In this document: in pieces, positions 26,035 through 35,025 of the stretch
Position numbering within the stretch: position 1 is the stretch's first letter
Layout of the letters: every line of letters begins with the position of its first letter
From: Gammaproteobacteria bacterium
GTDB taxonomy: Bacteria; Pseudomonadota; Gammaproteobacteria; Pseudomonadales; Pseudohongiellaceae
Reading direction: 5' to 3'
Assembly (NCBI GenBank): GCA_008081045.1
Contig: VMDC01000016.1
Span: 124,001-188,000 of the forward strand
DNA: 64,000 bases
The notes under the pieces: model-generated
Databases searched by the model: none
The model's input: only the letters and a program-made list of their open reading frames with translations
Told to the model about the DNA's origin: nothing
Program-made: the position numbers and the translations under genes

Positions 26035-26613
26035 TCAGGAATGTCCGGCGGCTGGTGACAGGCATTGAAGATCAACGCCGAGGAGCGCTGCCGCCTCTTT
26101 GGATTTGCTGCCGTAATTGTCTGAAAAAATCAGATCGTGTTGCGCCGGTGCCGTGAGCCAGGCATTTTCGCTGATTTCCCTTTCAAGCTGACCGGGTTCC
26201 CAGCCCGCACAGCCCAGCGCAATAAGATAATTGTCAGGCCCCCGACCGCCAGCAATATCCTTGAGGATTTTTCGGGATGTGCAGACTGAAATCTCCGGCG
26301 TAACGGAAATTGAGGAATCCCAGTGGGCTGTGGCGTCATGCACGATAAACCCTTTGTCTCTTTCTACGGGCCCTCCGGACAGAATACGCTGAGTCGTGAA
26401 GCGGCTGTCCTGCAAATCACAGCTGATATCCAGTTCGTTAAAGATATCGATCACTCGGGCGCCGAGCGGTTTATTGATGACGATACCCAAAGCCCCCTGC
26501 TCATCATGCTTGCAAAGATAGGTCACCGTGTCGGCGAAATAAGAACCGGCCAGCTGTGGCATGGCAATCAAAAATTGATTCCCCAGGTAATGACTTTGAG
26601 CAGGCTCTCCCAT
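26035..26613 (-). CDS. yqgE: YqgE/AlgH family protein
   Basis: A 192-residue member of the UPF0301 family. The family opening is visible as YLGNQFLIAMPQLAGSYFADTVTYLCKH, then GALGIVINKPL and the GCAGWEPGQLE motif. AlgH was named for an effect on alginate in Pseudomonas, but its biochemical role is unknown. It is 26 bases after the TonB-like gene and eight bases before ruvX, an order conserved in Gammaproteobacteria. The ATG at 26613 was chosen; an in-frame GTG four codons upstream is possible, and neither has a clear ribosome-binding site. Confidence 0.88.
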   Translation of the reverse strand: MGEPAQSHYLGNQFLIAMPQLAGSYFADTVTYLCKHDEQGALGIVINKPLGARVIDIFNELDISCDLQDSRFTTQRILSGGPVERDKGFIVHDATAHWDSSISVTPEISVCTSRKILKDIAGGRGPDNYLIALGCAGWEPGQLEREISENAWLTAPAQHDLIFSDNYGSKSKEAAALLGVDLQCLSPAAGHS

Positions 26614-26639
26614 AAAACTGGACACTCGATAGTCGTTGA

Positions 26640-27518
26640 CTAATAGCTGCTGAGCGTGTTGCCTTCGTGAAATCGAAAGGTTCTGACAATTTCGAGTATA
26701 TCAGCTTCGGCTTTCAATTCCTCAGGGAAGGGCTCGAAGGGTGCAGCCAGGTTGACAATGTCGACGGCGGCCTGATCAAGCAGCGATTCACCGGACGACT
26801 GTATAATCCGTGTTTCGCTGATCTGGCCCGAGGCGTTGAGTGCAATCAGCATCCTGACGTTGCCATAGACCTGCTGCTGGCGCGCCTGAACCGGATAGTT
26901 AATGTTTCCCACAGCCTCGACGCGCCGCCGCCATGAATCGAGATAACTGGCTTCATGACTCTTTCTGGCTGAAGCGGAAGAGAGCGTGTATTTCCGCGGC
27001 TGGCGGGCGAACGCTTGCTGTTGCAAATCCAACTGTGCCTGCAGACTGGCGATCGCAAGGCTGATCTCTTCAGAGCTGGACTGTTCAGACAGCGCTTGCT
27101 TCTCTTCTTGTTCAGGCGCGTTGCGTTGTTGCGCGATGACCTGCTCTGCGTTTATCGAGGTCAGCGTAGTCAGCTTGGGTTGCTCAGGCGTTTCGTTCAA
27201 TACCTGCGCTTCGGGAGCAGGGCGCACTTCGTTAATATCGGCGTCATTCAGATCCGACAAAAATGGACTGCTCGGAACGGTGGCTTCATCCTGAGAGCCG
27301 CTGCCTGTCTGATTTTCCTGCGCGATAAAGTCGGCATCATCCGGCTGTATCTGACTGCGGTACTGAGCCAGTGTGACCTCGATAGTTGCCTCATCGTTGG
27401 CATCTGTGAGGTAGGTGAAACCCACGCCGAGGACGAGCAGGGCATGGGCACAGGCTGACAAAAAAATCATGAACCTGAATCGTTCTCTGGAAAGTTCTCC
27501 GTCAGCTCCTGACGCCAT
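26640..27518 (-). CDS. TonB family energy transducer
   Basis: A 292-residue protein with an N-terminal anchor (about 17-36, FLSACAHALLVLGVGFTYL), a long acidic and glutamine-rich periplasmic spacer with a helical stretch around 150-175, and a C-terminal TonB-like domain (about 205-285, YPVQARQQQVYGNVRMLIALNASG). The spacer lacks the proline repeats of classical TonB. It fits the TonB3 type found between gshB and yqgE in Pseudomonas, where it has been linked to twitching motility and pilus assembly; pilT nearby agrees with that. No exbB/exbD is present. Its ATG overlaps the gshB stop by one base (TAATG). Confidence 0.85.
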   Translation of the reverse strand: MASGADGELSRERFRFMIFLSACAHALLVLGVGFTYLTDANDEATIEVTLAQYRSQIQPDDADFIAQENQTGSGSQDEATVPSSPFLSDLNDADINEVRPAPEAQVLNETPEQPKLTTLTSINAEQVIAQQRNAPEQEEKQALSEQSSSEEISLAIASLQAQLDLQQQAFARQPRKYTLSSASARKSHEASYLDSWRRRVEAVGNINYPVQARQQQVYGNVRMLIALNASGQISETRIIQSSGESLLDQAAVDIVNLAAPFEPFPEELKAEADILEIVRTFRFHEGNTLSSY

Positions 27519-28477
27519 TATCCTGCCCTGAGTGCAATCTTTTGCTCAATGGTATCCATCAGATCGCCGGCGATATTCAGATTGAATGCAGCGTCAATCT
27601 CTCGTATGCAGGTCGGGCTGGTCACGTTGATCTCGGTGAGGTAATCGCCAATCACGTCCAGACCGACGAACAACAGCCCTTTCTCTTTGAGCGTGCTTGA
27701 GACCTGCTGGCAAATCCAGAGATCCCGATCGGATAGGGGTTGAGCGACGCCGTTGCCACCGGCGGCAAGGTTGCCCCTGCTTTCACCGATTGCCGGAATC
27801 CTGGCGAGAGCATATGGCACAGGGACACCATCAATCATCAGAATGCGTTTGTCGCCGTTGACGATGTCTGGAAGAAAACGTTGCGCCATGATCTGGCGCC
27901 TGCCATGTTGAGTCAAAGTCTCGATAATGACGCTGAGATTGGCGTCTTCCGGCTTGGCCCTGAATATCGACGATCCGCCCATGCCGTCGAGCGGCTTATA
28001 GATCACGTCTTCATGCTCTACATGAAATGCTTTGAGCCTTTCCGGGTCCGCTGACACCAGCAAAGCGGGGCAGCATTGGGGAAACTGTGTTGCAAACATT
28101 TTTTCATTACAGTCCCGCAGGCTTTGGGGATTGTTTACGACCAGGGTGCCACTGCGGTGGGCCTGTTCCAGCAAATAAGTGGTGTAGATATAGTCCAGGT
28201 CAAACGGCGGGTCCTTCCGCATCAGAATGACGTCAAGTTCGCGCAATTCGATGTCTTGCTCTGCGCCGAACTGAAACCAGTCCTTCGGATTGTCTTCCAC
28301 GGTAAGTGCCCTGACTTTTGCGCGGCTGACTCCTCCATGAAAGTACAGATCCGGCTGAGTCATATATTGCACAGACCATCCTTTTTGCTGGGCTGCCAGA
28401 AGCATAGCCAGCGTAGTGTCCTTCTTAACGTTGATGGACTCTATGGGATCCATGACGACGCCGATTTGTAAGGTCAT
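27518..28477 (-). CDS. gshB: glutathione synthetase
   Basis: A 319-residue ATP-grasp enzyme that joins glycine to gamma-glutamylcysteine, the second step of glutathione synthesis; the first (gshA) is at 57722-59290. The N-terminus LQIGVVMDPIESINVKKDTT, the MRKDPPFDLDYIYTTYLLE segment, the ATP-binding KPLDGMGGSSIF and the magnesium-binding EINVTSP block are all standard. It heads the run gshB-tonB-yqgE-ruvX and is divergent from the membrane protein at 28671. Confidence 0.95.
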   Translation of the reverse strand: MTLQIGVVMDPIESINVKKDTTLAMLLAAQQKGWSVQYMTQPDLYFHGGVSRAKVRALTVEDNPKDWFQFGAEQDIELRELDVILMRKDPPFDLDYIYTTYLLEQAHRSGTLVVNNPQSLRDCNEKMFATQFPQCCPALLVSADPERLKAFHVEHEDVIYKPLDGMGGSSIFRAKPEDANLSVIIETLTQHGRRQIMAQRFLPDIVNGDKRILMIDGVPVPYALARIPAIGESRGNLAAGGNGVAQPLSDRDLWICQQVSSTLKEKGLLFVGLDVIGDYLTEINVTSPTCIREIDAAFNLNIAGDLMDTIEQKIALRAG

Positions 28478-28503
28478 AAGAAATCTCGCGATGGCTTTTT
28501 CTG

Positions 28504-28559
28504 GGAGCGCGCTGCCGGGAAGGTTCTCGCCCGGTAAACAGGCTCCTCCGACACGGAGG
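28504..28559 (-). promoter_or_regulatory. structured 5' leader of gshB
   Basis: Two adjacent hairpins lie within 90 bases upstream of the gshB start. CCTCCG-ACA-CGGAGG (28545-28559) is a perfect six-pair stem. CCGGG (28516-28520) pairs with CCCGG (28530-28534) inside a wider GGAGC (28504-28508)/GCTCC (28542-28546) stem, which competes with the first hairpin for bases 28545-28546. No known riboswitch class is recognised. Whether this region is transcribed from gshB or holds operators for the divergent gene is unknown. Confidence 0.35.
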
Positions 28560-28615
28560 ATTACCGATTCAGAGGGTCTGATTTCAACGAAACCGTCTCA
28601 CAATGAACCTTATTT

Positions 28616-28644
28616 TCCGAGATTTTACCGAAACAGTCTATAAT
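28616..28644 (+). promoter_or_regulatory. promoter of the 28671 gene
   Basis: A perfect -10 TATAAT at 28639-28644 is preceded by TTCCGA at 28616-28621 with a 17-base spacer. Transcription would start near 28651, about 20 bases before the TTG start. The -35 is a weak match (three of six). Confidence 0.5.
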
Positions 28645-28670
28645 GCCGCTTTTCTGGTCGGGAGCTGACC

Positions 28671-29219
28671 TTGAAGTCTGTGGCATTTTTCTGGGGTATA
28701 GCGGGCGTTCTTATGCTCTTGCTTTTTGCGGTCTATCGGCTTGCGCCCATGGCGTTTGAGCTGACCGAGCGCGAATTGACAGCAGGGCAATGGTTCGCAC
28801 TTGGCTTCAGCGTCATTTATATGGCCTATGCAGAAGGGTATCGGGGTTTTCACAGAGCCTTCGCCCCGAGGGTTGTAGTTCGCGCGCTTCATCTTAAAAA
28901 TCACCCTGAGCCACTGCACGTACTTTTTGCGCCGATTTTCTGCATGGGCTATATCCATGCCACACGTCGGCGACAGCTTTTCTCCATTGGTCTGACTCTG
29001 GCAATCCTTGGCTTCATCTTTCTTGCCCGAAATCTGTCACAGCCCTGGCGGGGAATCCTTGATGCGGGTGTTGTGGTCGGGCTGGGCCTGGGGATCCTGT
29101 CTATATGCCATTTCACGATCCTGGCGAAACGCGATCCTGCGGCATTGGACATGCCAGCGGAAATACCCGAAAACAACGGTGCTCTGAATAATGGTTCAGA
29201 CGGAATGAAGGCGTCATGA
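28671..29219 (+). CDS. multi-span membrane protein of unknown function
   Basis: A 182-residue protein with about five hydrophobic segments, at roughly 4-24, 38-56, 85-99, 105-121 and 128-152, and a hydrophilic C-terminal tail. A charged loop between the second and third (EGYRGFHRAFAPRVVVRALHLKN) is well marked. I do not recognise the family. The start is TTG, chosen because GGGAG sits eight bases upstream. It overlaps the following glycosyltransferase by ATGA, so the two are translationally coupled, and a role in surface glycan assembly or membrane support of it is possible but not shown. Confidence 0.7.
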   Translation: MKSVAFFWGIAGVLMLLLFAVYRLAPMAFELTERELTAGQWFALGFSVIYMAYAEGYRGFHRAFAPRVVVRALHLKNHPEPLHVLFAPIFCMGYIHATRRRQLFSIGLTLAILGFIFLARNLSQPWRGILDAGVVVGLGLGILSICHFTILAKRDPAALDMPAEIPENNGALNNGSDGMKAS

Positions 29220-30133
29220 CTGAACTGTCCGGCACTTCGGGGACGCACAGTCTGGCGATTGTGGTGACCTACTTTCCCGACACGGCTGCCTTACTCAAGC
29301 TGCTTGGCCAGTTGAATAAGGAAACGGATTTTATTGTCATTGACAATGGCACACCGAACATTCAAGAACTGATCGAGTCGATACAGGTTTATGAAAGATG
29401 TATCGAGCTTCGCCAGCTCAAAGAGAACCTGGGTCTGGCAAGAGCGCTCAACATTGGTATTGAGCAAGCCCGTTCCTTAGGGTGTGATTATGTCTTCCTG
29501 TTCGATCAGGACAGTAGCCTGTGTGACAAGTTTGTTAACCGGATGATCTCTGCCTGCCATGATGCTCTGCGCCTGAGTGCGAATGGTGTAGCGGCGGTGG
29601 GCCCCAGAATCATCAACCCACAGACCAACCGCCAGACACCTTTCAAACTGTTTAACCGCTTTATTCTGCGGACAGACAGGCCATTCAATGGATCAAACAG
29701 CCATTTTCAGGCAGATTTTCTGATCACCTCAGGGACGTTACTGGTGCTGGAACATCTGCAGCAGATCGGTGATATGAAAGAGAGCTATTTTATAGACAAT
29801 GTCGATCTGGAGTGGTGTTTCCGGGCGAAGTCGCTTGGCTTCGATCTGGTCGGGACAGATGGCGCTGTGCTGTATCATGCGATCGGAGAGCGCAGTGATA
29901 ACCCGCTGGTACGCGCTGGTTTTATGGCGCAGCACAACCCCTCCCGCACCTATTATTCCAGCCGCAATCGGACACATCTCTATCGGCGAAGCTATTCGCC
30001 CCTGGGCTGGAAGCTGCGTGATCGCATCCGATTCCTTATCAAAGCGAGCTGGCTTGTCGTCTGTTCGCAGGATCGCAGACTTTACTGGCAGAGCATTCGT
30101 GCCGGAATCAGCGACGCGAAGTCGCTGAACTGA
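29216..30133 (+). CDS. family 2 glycosyltransferase, rhamnosyltransferase-like
   Basis: A 305-residue GT-A-fold glycosyltransferase. It opens LAIVVTYFPDTAALLKLL, and has ENLGLARALNIGIEQA and the metal-binding acidic motif FLFDQDSS, then FIDNVDLEWCFRAKSLGF near residue 200, a pattern typical of the rhamnosyltransferases that add dTDP-rhamnose to O-antigen or exopolysaccharide chains. The donor is an inference. It is coupled to the upstream membrane protein (ATGA overlap) and followed after four bases by another glycosyltransferase. No dTDP-rhamnose synthesis genes are in the window. Confidence 0.8.
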   Translation: MTELSGTSGTHSLAIVVTYFPDTAALLKLLGQLNKETDFIVIDNGTPNIQELIESIQVYERCIELRQLKENLGLARALNIGIEQARSLGCDYVFLFDQDSSLCDKFVNRMISACHDALRLSANGVAAVGPRIINPQTNRQTPFKLFNRFILRTDRPFNGSNSHFQADFLITSGTLLVLEHLQQIGDMKESYFIDNVDLEWCFRAKSLGFDLVGTDGAVLYHAIGERSDNPLVRAGFMAQHNPSRTYYSSRNRTHLYRRSYSPLGWKLRDRIRFLIKASWLVVCSQDRRLYWQSIRAGISDAKSLN

Positions 30134-30137
30134 CCCT

Positions 30138-31073
30138 ATGGCTGAGCCCGCCCGACTGGCAATCTTGCTGTCAACATTCAACGGGGAAGCGTTCCTCTGT
30201 GAGCAGCTGGACTCCATTCTCCGGCAGAGTTTTACGGACTTCATAATAGTGGCCCGGGACGACGGTTCTGAAGACAGCACGTCGGGCATTCTGGCTCGAT
30301 ATGCTGCTGCCCATGCAGGCCGATTTTTTATTCTGCCTGACGAGGGCGCGAACCTGGGAGCCAAAGCCAGTTTTGCAGCACTCATGCAATATGTGCTTGA
30401 GCACAAAAGCGATCTGGGTCTGGCGCGCGCCTACATGATGTTTGCCGATCAGGATGATATCTGGCTAGCAGACAAGATAGAGATCGAATTCAATTCCCTG
30501 TTACGACTCGAGCAGGAGGGGGCTTACCGGATCCCCGCACTGGTGCATAGTGACCTTGAGGTCGTTGACCGCGAGGGGAAACGACTGGCGGCATCCTTTA
30601 TTGCGTATCAAGGCTTGCAAATTCAGCGTGACAGTTTAGTGAACCAGGTACAGAGTAATCTGGTTACCGGCTGCACAGCCGTGATCAATGAAGAGCTTGC
30701 GATCAAGGCGTTGCCGATTCCGGCGCAGGCAATCATGCATGACTGGTGGATCGCTATTGTTGCTGTCGCTTACGGGAGAAGACTTTTCATTGACCAGCCT
30801 CTGGTCCGGTATCGTCAACACGATGCCAACGCGATCGGCGCGCAGCCGTTTGTTGCCGTGGCCCCTTCAGCGAAATCTCTTTGGGGAAAAATTCGGGCCT
30901 ACCAAATCAATCCCCATCTGTTTGCAGTGGCTGAGCAGTCTCACGCTGTCCTACGGCATCATAGTGGCGCACTCAGCCTTCGTCAGCGCCTCGGGCTACA
31001 GCTGCTGGGATGTGTCAATGTTCGCTCAGGGCTGCTGCAGAGTTTGCTGTTTCGACTGACCAGATTCTTCTGA
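30138..31073 (+). CDS. family 2 glycosyltransferase
   Basis: A 311-residue GT-A-fold enzyme. The nucleotide-sugar site begins LAILLSTFNGEAFLCEQLDSIL, followed by ARDDGSEDSTSGI and the metal-binding motif MFADQDDIWLADKI near 110. HDWWIAIVAVAYGRR and VRYRQHDAN are typical of WbbL/rhamnan-type GT2 proteins. It lies four bases after the previous glycosyltransferase and is convergent with the 1066-residue glycosyltransferase, with ten bases between stops. Acceptor and donor are unknown. Confidence 0.8.
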   Translation: MAEPARLAILLSTFNGEAFLCEQLDSILRQSFTDFIIVARDDGSEDSTSGILARYAAAHAGRFFILPDEGANLGAKASFAALMQYVLEHKSDLGLARAYMMFADQDDIWLADKIEIEFNSLLRLEQEGAYRIPALVHSDLEVVDREGKRLAASFIAYQGLQIQRDSLVNQVQSNLVTGCTAVINEELAIKALPIPAQAIMHDWWIAIVAVAYGRRLFIDQPLVRYRQHDANAIGAQPFVAVAPSAKSLWGKIRAYQINPHLFAVAEQSHAVLRHHSGALSLRQRLGLQLLGCVNVRSGLLQSLLFRLTRFF

Positions 31074-31083
31074 GCGGTGCGCC

Positions 31084-34000
31084 CTAACTTGCGGAGGTTT
31101 CCGCTGGTTGTTTGACCACCGAAAAAATGGCCTGACTGAATGCCTCTTCCGAGCAATCCCGGCTGACGGCACCCAGGCCGCCTTCTTGGAGTCTGGTCCA
31201 CAACTCCGGGCTTCGATACAGGCGCAGACATTGCTCGGCAAACTGCTCTGCGCTTTCTGCAACCAGTAATTCGCTGTCGTGAGACCAGGTCAGCTGACCC
31301 GCCAGCAGTGGGGTCACGACCGACGGCAGTCCATTAGCCGCTGCCTCGTGGACTTTGTGGGGAATGCCGGCCGCGAAGCGTGTCGGTGCAATGAAAATCC
31401 GGCAGGCGTCATAAAAAGACTCGATGCTGGCCTGTCGACCTTTGAAGACAATGCGCGTATCGCTGATTTCATTTAATGACGGCGCAGTATTGTCGCCGAC
31501 CACGACCAGTCTGATTTCCGGTTCAGCGGTTCTGATTGCCGGCCAGCACTGCTCAATAAACCACATCAGCGAATCGACATTAGGCGAGTCATCTTCTCTC
31601 AGTGCACCGACAAACAGCAGGTCTTTTCTTGAAGCAAAGGCATTTTCCGTGAGACGGGGGCGGATAGCATGTCCGGCCACCACTGTAGTCTTGTTTTCGT
31701 GCGCTCTGAAATAGTCTGCTTCATGTTCAGACACGGCAATGACGGCGTCTGCCAGTCTGGCTTTGTGCACCTCCTGTTTGATCGCACTGGCGGTTTCCGC
31801 CTCCGATACCGTTTCCCCCATTAGCCTCCGGTGCATAATTTTTCTCGGCGCAATCAAGGCCTCTGCATCGTATATGACCCTTGTCTGTTGCGCGATTCTC
31901 GGATCAAGCATGGCAGCCTGATTGAAAAAATCCATATTGTGGTCTCTGCTTATGATGATGCAGTCAAAGAAGCCGATTCTCGACTGGAGGAACTCCTGCA
32001 GTCGTTCTCTGCCGTGATCCAGCATCACTTCAAAGTCCATGCCGATTTGCGCGTAAATCTCCTGCCAGTCGTCGTGAGGAAATTGCAGGGGATAGAAGGT
32101 CAGTCTTACTGGCATAGCCATTAGGGTCTGCAGCAAATGGCAGCTTCTGGGATAGCCAGAACCCATGCTTGGGTAGGGCACTCTGTCATCGATAACCAGC
32201 ACCTTCAGCAGTCCGGCGGGCGATCTTGCCTGAAGTGGGCTGTGACGCGCGTGGTCACAGAACTGACTCAGCAAGTCGTCATGCTTCTGACAGAACAGCT
32301 GGCGATGCGCCAGCTGAAGTTCACTGGCTTTATTGATGCCTCCCGTGCTGGCGAACTCGAAGTGGGTGATGACTGCGCGTGGATCATAAACTACTCGCTT
32401 GCCGCTTTTTCTGAGCCGGACGCAAAAGTCTGACTCTTCATAGTAAGCCGGGGCAAACGCTTCGTCGAAGCCTTGCAATGCAGTAAAGTCCTGCGCCCGA
32501 AATAACAGAAATGCGCCGGAGCAGTAATCGACATCCCGCCTGAACATGTATTCGGGTTGCTCAGGATCGTCGCCACGGCCGTATCCCAGACAGGAGCCAT
32601 CCTGCCAGATCAGACTGCCCGCCTCCTGAAGCGTGCCGTCCAGCAACAGGATCTTGCCTCCGACTGCGCCGATATCTGCTTGGCTTTCCAGAGTCTCACT
32701 CGCAAATTCAATGGCGCCTTGCTCAAGGCGTGCATCATTATTCAACAGCAGCAACTGTTCTGCGCTGGCCAGCGCTGCGCCCTGATTAACTGCTTTGACG
32801 AACCCGAGGTTATCCCGGTTTTTTATGAGCTTTGCGCCGCTGATCAGATCGAGCAGCTGAGCTGTTTCGTCTGTGGAGTGGTTGTCTACGATGATGACCT
32901 CCACCTCTGAGGCATGTTCAATAATAGACTCCAGACAGAGCAGGCTCAGGTGCGCCTGATTGAAAAATACCAGCAGGATGCTCACTTTGGGGGAATCTGA
33001 CTCGGGCAGAACAAGGGGTTCGCCCCGGGCCAGGAACGCCTTCAGATGCGCTTTCGCCTGCAGGGTGTAGGCCGCTTTGACTGACAGAGGCTCGTTGCTT
33101 ACCTGTGTGTCAGAGTTTTCCGGCTCGGGCGTGAGCGCTTCAGACCCAGCACCTGTCCGGGGTCGGCGGAGCCAATTTCTGACTTGCCGCAGGGGGTAAG
33201 TTGCCCGCCAGAACAGGCTGTTCTCTATCAGAGCATGAGCATGCGCGAGTTGTTTTACCTGCATGGTCAGTTCCCCAATACGGTTGCGCAGTGCGTGCTC
33301 TGATTGCGCTTTCTCTGTGTGGAGCCGGTCAGCGCGCTGCCTGGTTTCCATCAAGGCCTGCTCGGCTGACGCCCGGGCAAGGATTTCTGCACCGTGCTGG
33401 TTCTCAAGCTGAAGATATTTGTCTTCCGTGCTCTGTAGTCGCTCGGAGACTTTGTCGAATGCCGCATCCTTGCGGAGGATTTCGCTGTGTAATCCCTGAA
33501 TTGTCGATTCAGCAAGGCTTTTCCCAATGAGGGCATTGAGCTGCTCACCACTCCATCGGTCTTTCCATTTCTGATAGAGCTTGGCTCGGGAGGCGCCAAT
33601 AGGCGTGTCCGGGCTGTAGCGATTGTCGCTGGTCGCTGCGTCGGTCTCTGACTCTCCCCCTTCGCGGTAAAATGCGCTGCTTATATTGATATGGTGAAAA
33701 TCACCCACCTGCGCCAGCTGCAGCCAGAAATCCCAATCTTCATAAATCTCCAGCTCCGGATCGAAGCGGCACCCCTGCTGCAGCACGGACCGTCGAAAGA
33801 GCGCGGCGTGAATCGGAATATAGTTATCTTGCATCAGCAAGACCGGATCATAATCCTGCTTGAAGGCGAGGCCGGTCGGTTCCCCCTGTTCGGTAACTTT
33901 TGCTGTCGAACTGTAGGCTACGATCACCTTGCTGTTGTCGGTAAGGGCAGTCACCAAATTGCTGATATGTTCGGGAGCGATCCAGTCATCATCATCGAGA

Positions 34001-34284
34001 AACAGCAAATATTCTCCGGCGCTGGACTCGAGGCCAAGATTGGCCGCTTCAGGGCGCGACAAATGGGTGCCGGACCCCACGTGCTTTACCGGGTGGGGAA
34101 ACCCAGGAAGAATTCTGTCCTGTAGATCCGTATCGGCTGCATTGACAAGAACGACTTCGAGTGTGGAATAATCCTGTCGCGCCAGAGAGTCAAGCGCAGT
34201 GGCGAGCGTCGGCCTGCCAACTGTGCGGCAGATTACTGAGACTAATCTGCCATGGCCGTCATGAGAGGAGTGACTGGCAGACAT
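31084..34284 (-). CDS. three-domain glycosyltransferase (GT2-GT2-GT4)
   Basis: A 1066-residue protein with three catalytic-type modules. Residues about 10-230 form a family 2 domain (LVSVICRTVGRPTLATALDS, with LLFLDDDDWIAPEH). Residues about 260-355 are helical and charged, probably a coiled coil. A second family 2 domain spans about 430-660 (PKVSILLVFFNQAHLSLLCL, VDNHSTDETAQ, LLLLNNDARLEQGA). From about 690 a GT-B, family 4-like domain follows (VLVIDDRVPYPSMGSGY; VVAGHAIRP; LFVGALREDDSPNVD; FIAPTRFAAGIPHKVHEAAA with the C-terminal E of the EX7E motif). Such fusions build repeating surface glycans. It begins nine bases after the DUF484 gene in the same direction, taking the place where xerC usually stands. 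Confidence 0.85.
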   Translation of the reverse strand: MSASHSSHDGHGRLVSVICRTVGRPTLATALDSLARQDYSTLEVVLVNAADTDLQDRILPGFPHPVKHVGSGTHLSRPEAANLGLESSAGEYLLFLDDDDWIAPEHISNLVTALTDNSKVIVAYSSTAKVTEQGEPTGLAFKQDYDPVLLMQDNYIPIHAALFRRSVLQQGCRFDPELEIYEDWDFWLQLAQVGDFHHINISSAFYREGGESETDAATSDNRYSPDTPIGASRAKLYQKWKDRWSGEQLNALIGKSLAESTIQGLHSEILRKDAAFDKVSERLQSTEDKYLQLENQHGAEILARASAEQALMETRQRADRLHTEKAQSEHALRNRIGELTMQVKQLAHAHALIENSLFWRATYPLRQVRNWLRRPRTGAGSEALTPEPENSDTQVSNEPLSVKAAYTLQAKAHLKAFLARGEPLVLPESDSPKVSILLVFFNQAHLSLLCLESIIEHASEVEVIIVDNHSTDETAQLLDLISGAKLIKNRDNLGFVKAVNQGAALASAEQLLLLNNDARLEQGAIEFASETLESQADIGAVGGKILLLDGTLQEAGSLIWQDGSCLGYGRGDDPEQPEYMFRRDVDYCSGAFLLFRAQDFTALQGFDEAFAPAYYEESDFCVRLRKSGKRVVYDPRAVITHFEFASTGGINKASELQLAHRQLFCQKHDDLLSQFCDHARHSPLQARSPAGLLKVLVIDDRVPYPSMGSGYPRSCHLLQTLMAMPVRLTFYPLQFPHDDWQEIYAQIGMDFEVMLDHGRERLQEFLQSRIGFFDCIIISRDHNMDFFNQAAMLDPRIAQQTRVIYDAEALIAPRKIMHRRLMGETVSEAETASAIKQEVHKARLADAVIAVSEHEADYFRAHENKTTVVAGHAIRPRLTENAFASRKDLLFVGALREDDSPNVDSLMWFIEQCWPAIRTAEPEIRLVVVGDNTAPSLNEISDTRIVFKGRQASIESFYDACRIFIAPTRFAAGIPHKVHEAAANGLPSVVTPLLAGQLTWSHDSELLVAESAEQFAEQCLRLYRSPELWTRLQEGGLGAVSRDCSEEAFSQAIFSVVKQPAETSAS

Positions 34285-34293
34285 ATTAAACGC

Positions 34294-35022
34294 TCACTGA
34301 TCCTTCGATGGAACCACATGTTTAGCCAGCACAGCGCCTATCACATGCCCGATGAAGTCCAAAAACAGCGTGTCGAGATTGACGTTGAAGGCGTCTTCCT
34401 GCTGGTTTCCCAGTGCAAGAATTGCGAGTATCTCACCGTTGTTGATGACAGGGCACAGGGCTGTTGAGCGGATTGAGCTTGCATCATTCTGGAACAGCTC
34501 ATCGACCGCTCTCTGATCCAGGCTACCACAGTGCGTTCTTTTGAGTCTGAATACGTCTTCGAACTCTGCTTTGAGGTGCTCTGAGCTTTGGGTTCGCACT
34601 GTCGGAGCAACGTCGAGCCCTTCCTGTTCCGCCACGATAAGTTCGCAGGCATCCACATTGGCGTGATTCGACAGCTGATCCTGGGCAATTTCGGCGATTT
34701 CTGTCGCGTCTGCTGCTCTCAGTAACGCCAGTACCAGATTCTGTGTCGTATCGAAGAGTTGGTCGTTATTGCGGGCATTCTCGAGCAGATTATTCAGCTT
34801 TTGCCTTGCTTCTGTGCCGCGCTCTCTCAGGATATTAACCTGTCGTTCCAGTAAAGATATGGCGTTGCCGCTGTCATGCGGTAATGAAATCGCTGCCAAA
34901 AGGTCATCTTGCCTGGCAAAAAAGTCAGGGTTCTGGCGGAGGTAGTCAACGACCTGATCCTCGCTTACGGTGTTCGTCTCGCTGTCACTCTGACACCCGG
35001 CCGGAGAAGCTTTACTGTTCAT
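34294..35022 (-). CDS. DUF484 family protein
   Basis: A 242-residue cytoplasmic protein. The N-terminal helix pair has the family start VVDYLRQNPDFFARQDDLLAAISLPH, a central heptad-like helix LLERQVNILRERGTEARQKLNNLLENA (65-91) follows, and the C-terminal half resembles a GAF domain. It always lies next to dapF and, in most Gammaproteobacteria, before xerC; here dapF is three bases upstream but xerC is absent and the large glycosyltransferase follows. The function is unknown. Confidence 0.88.
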   Translation of the reverse strand: MNSKASPAGCQSDSETNTVSEDQVVDYLRQNPDFFARQDDLLAAISLPHDSGNAISLLERQVNILRERGTEARQKLNNLLENARNNDQLFDTTQNLVLALLRAADATEIAEIAQDQLSNHANVDACELIVAEQEGLDVAPTVRTQSSEHLKAEFEDVFRLKRTHCGSLDQRAVDELFQNDASSIRSTALCPVINNGEILAILALGNQQEDAFNVNLDTLFLDFIGHVIGAVLAKHVVPSKDQ

Positions 35023-35025
35023 CGA

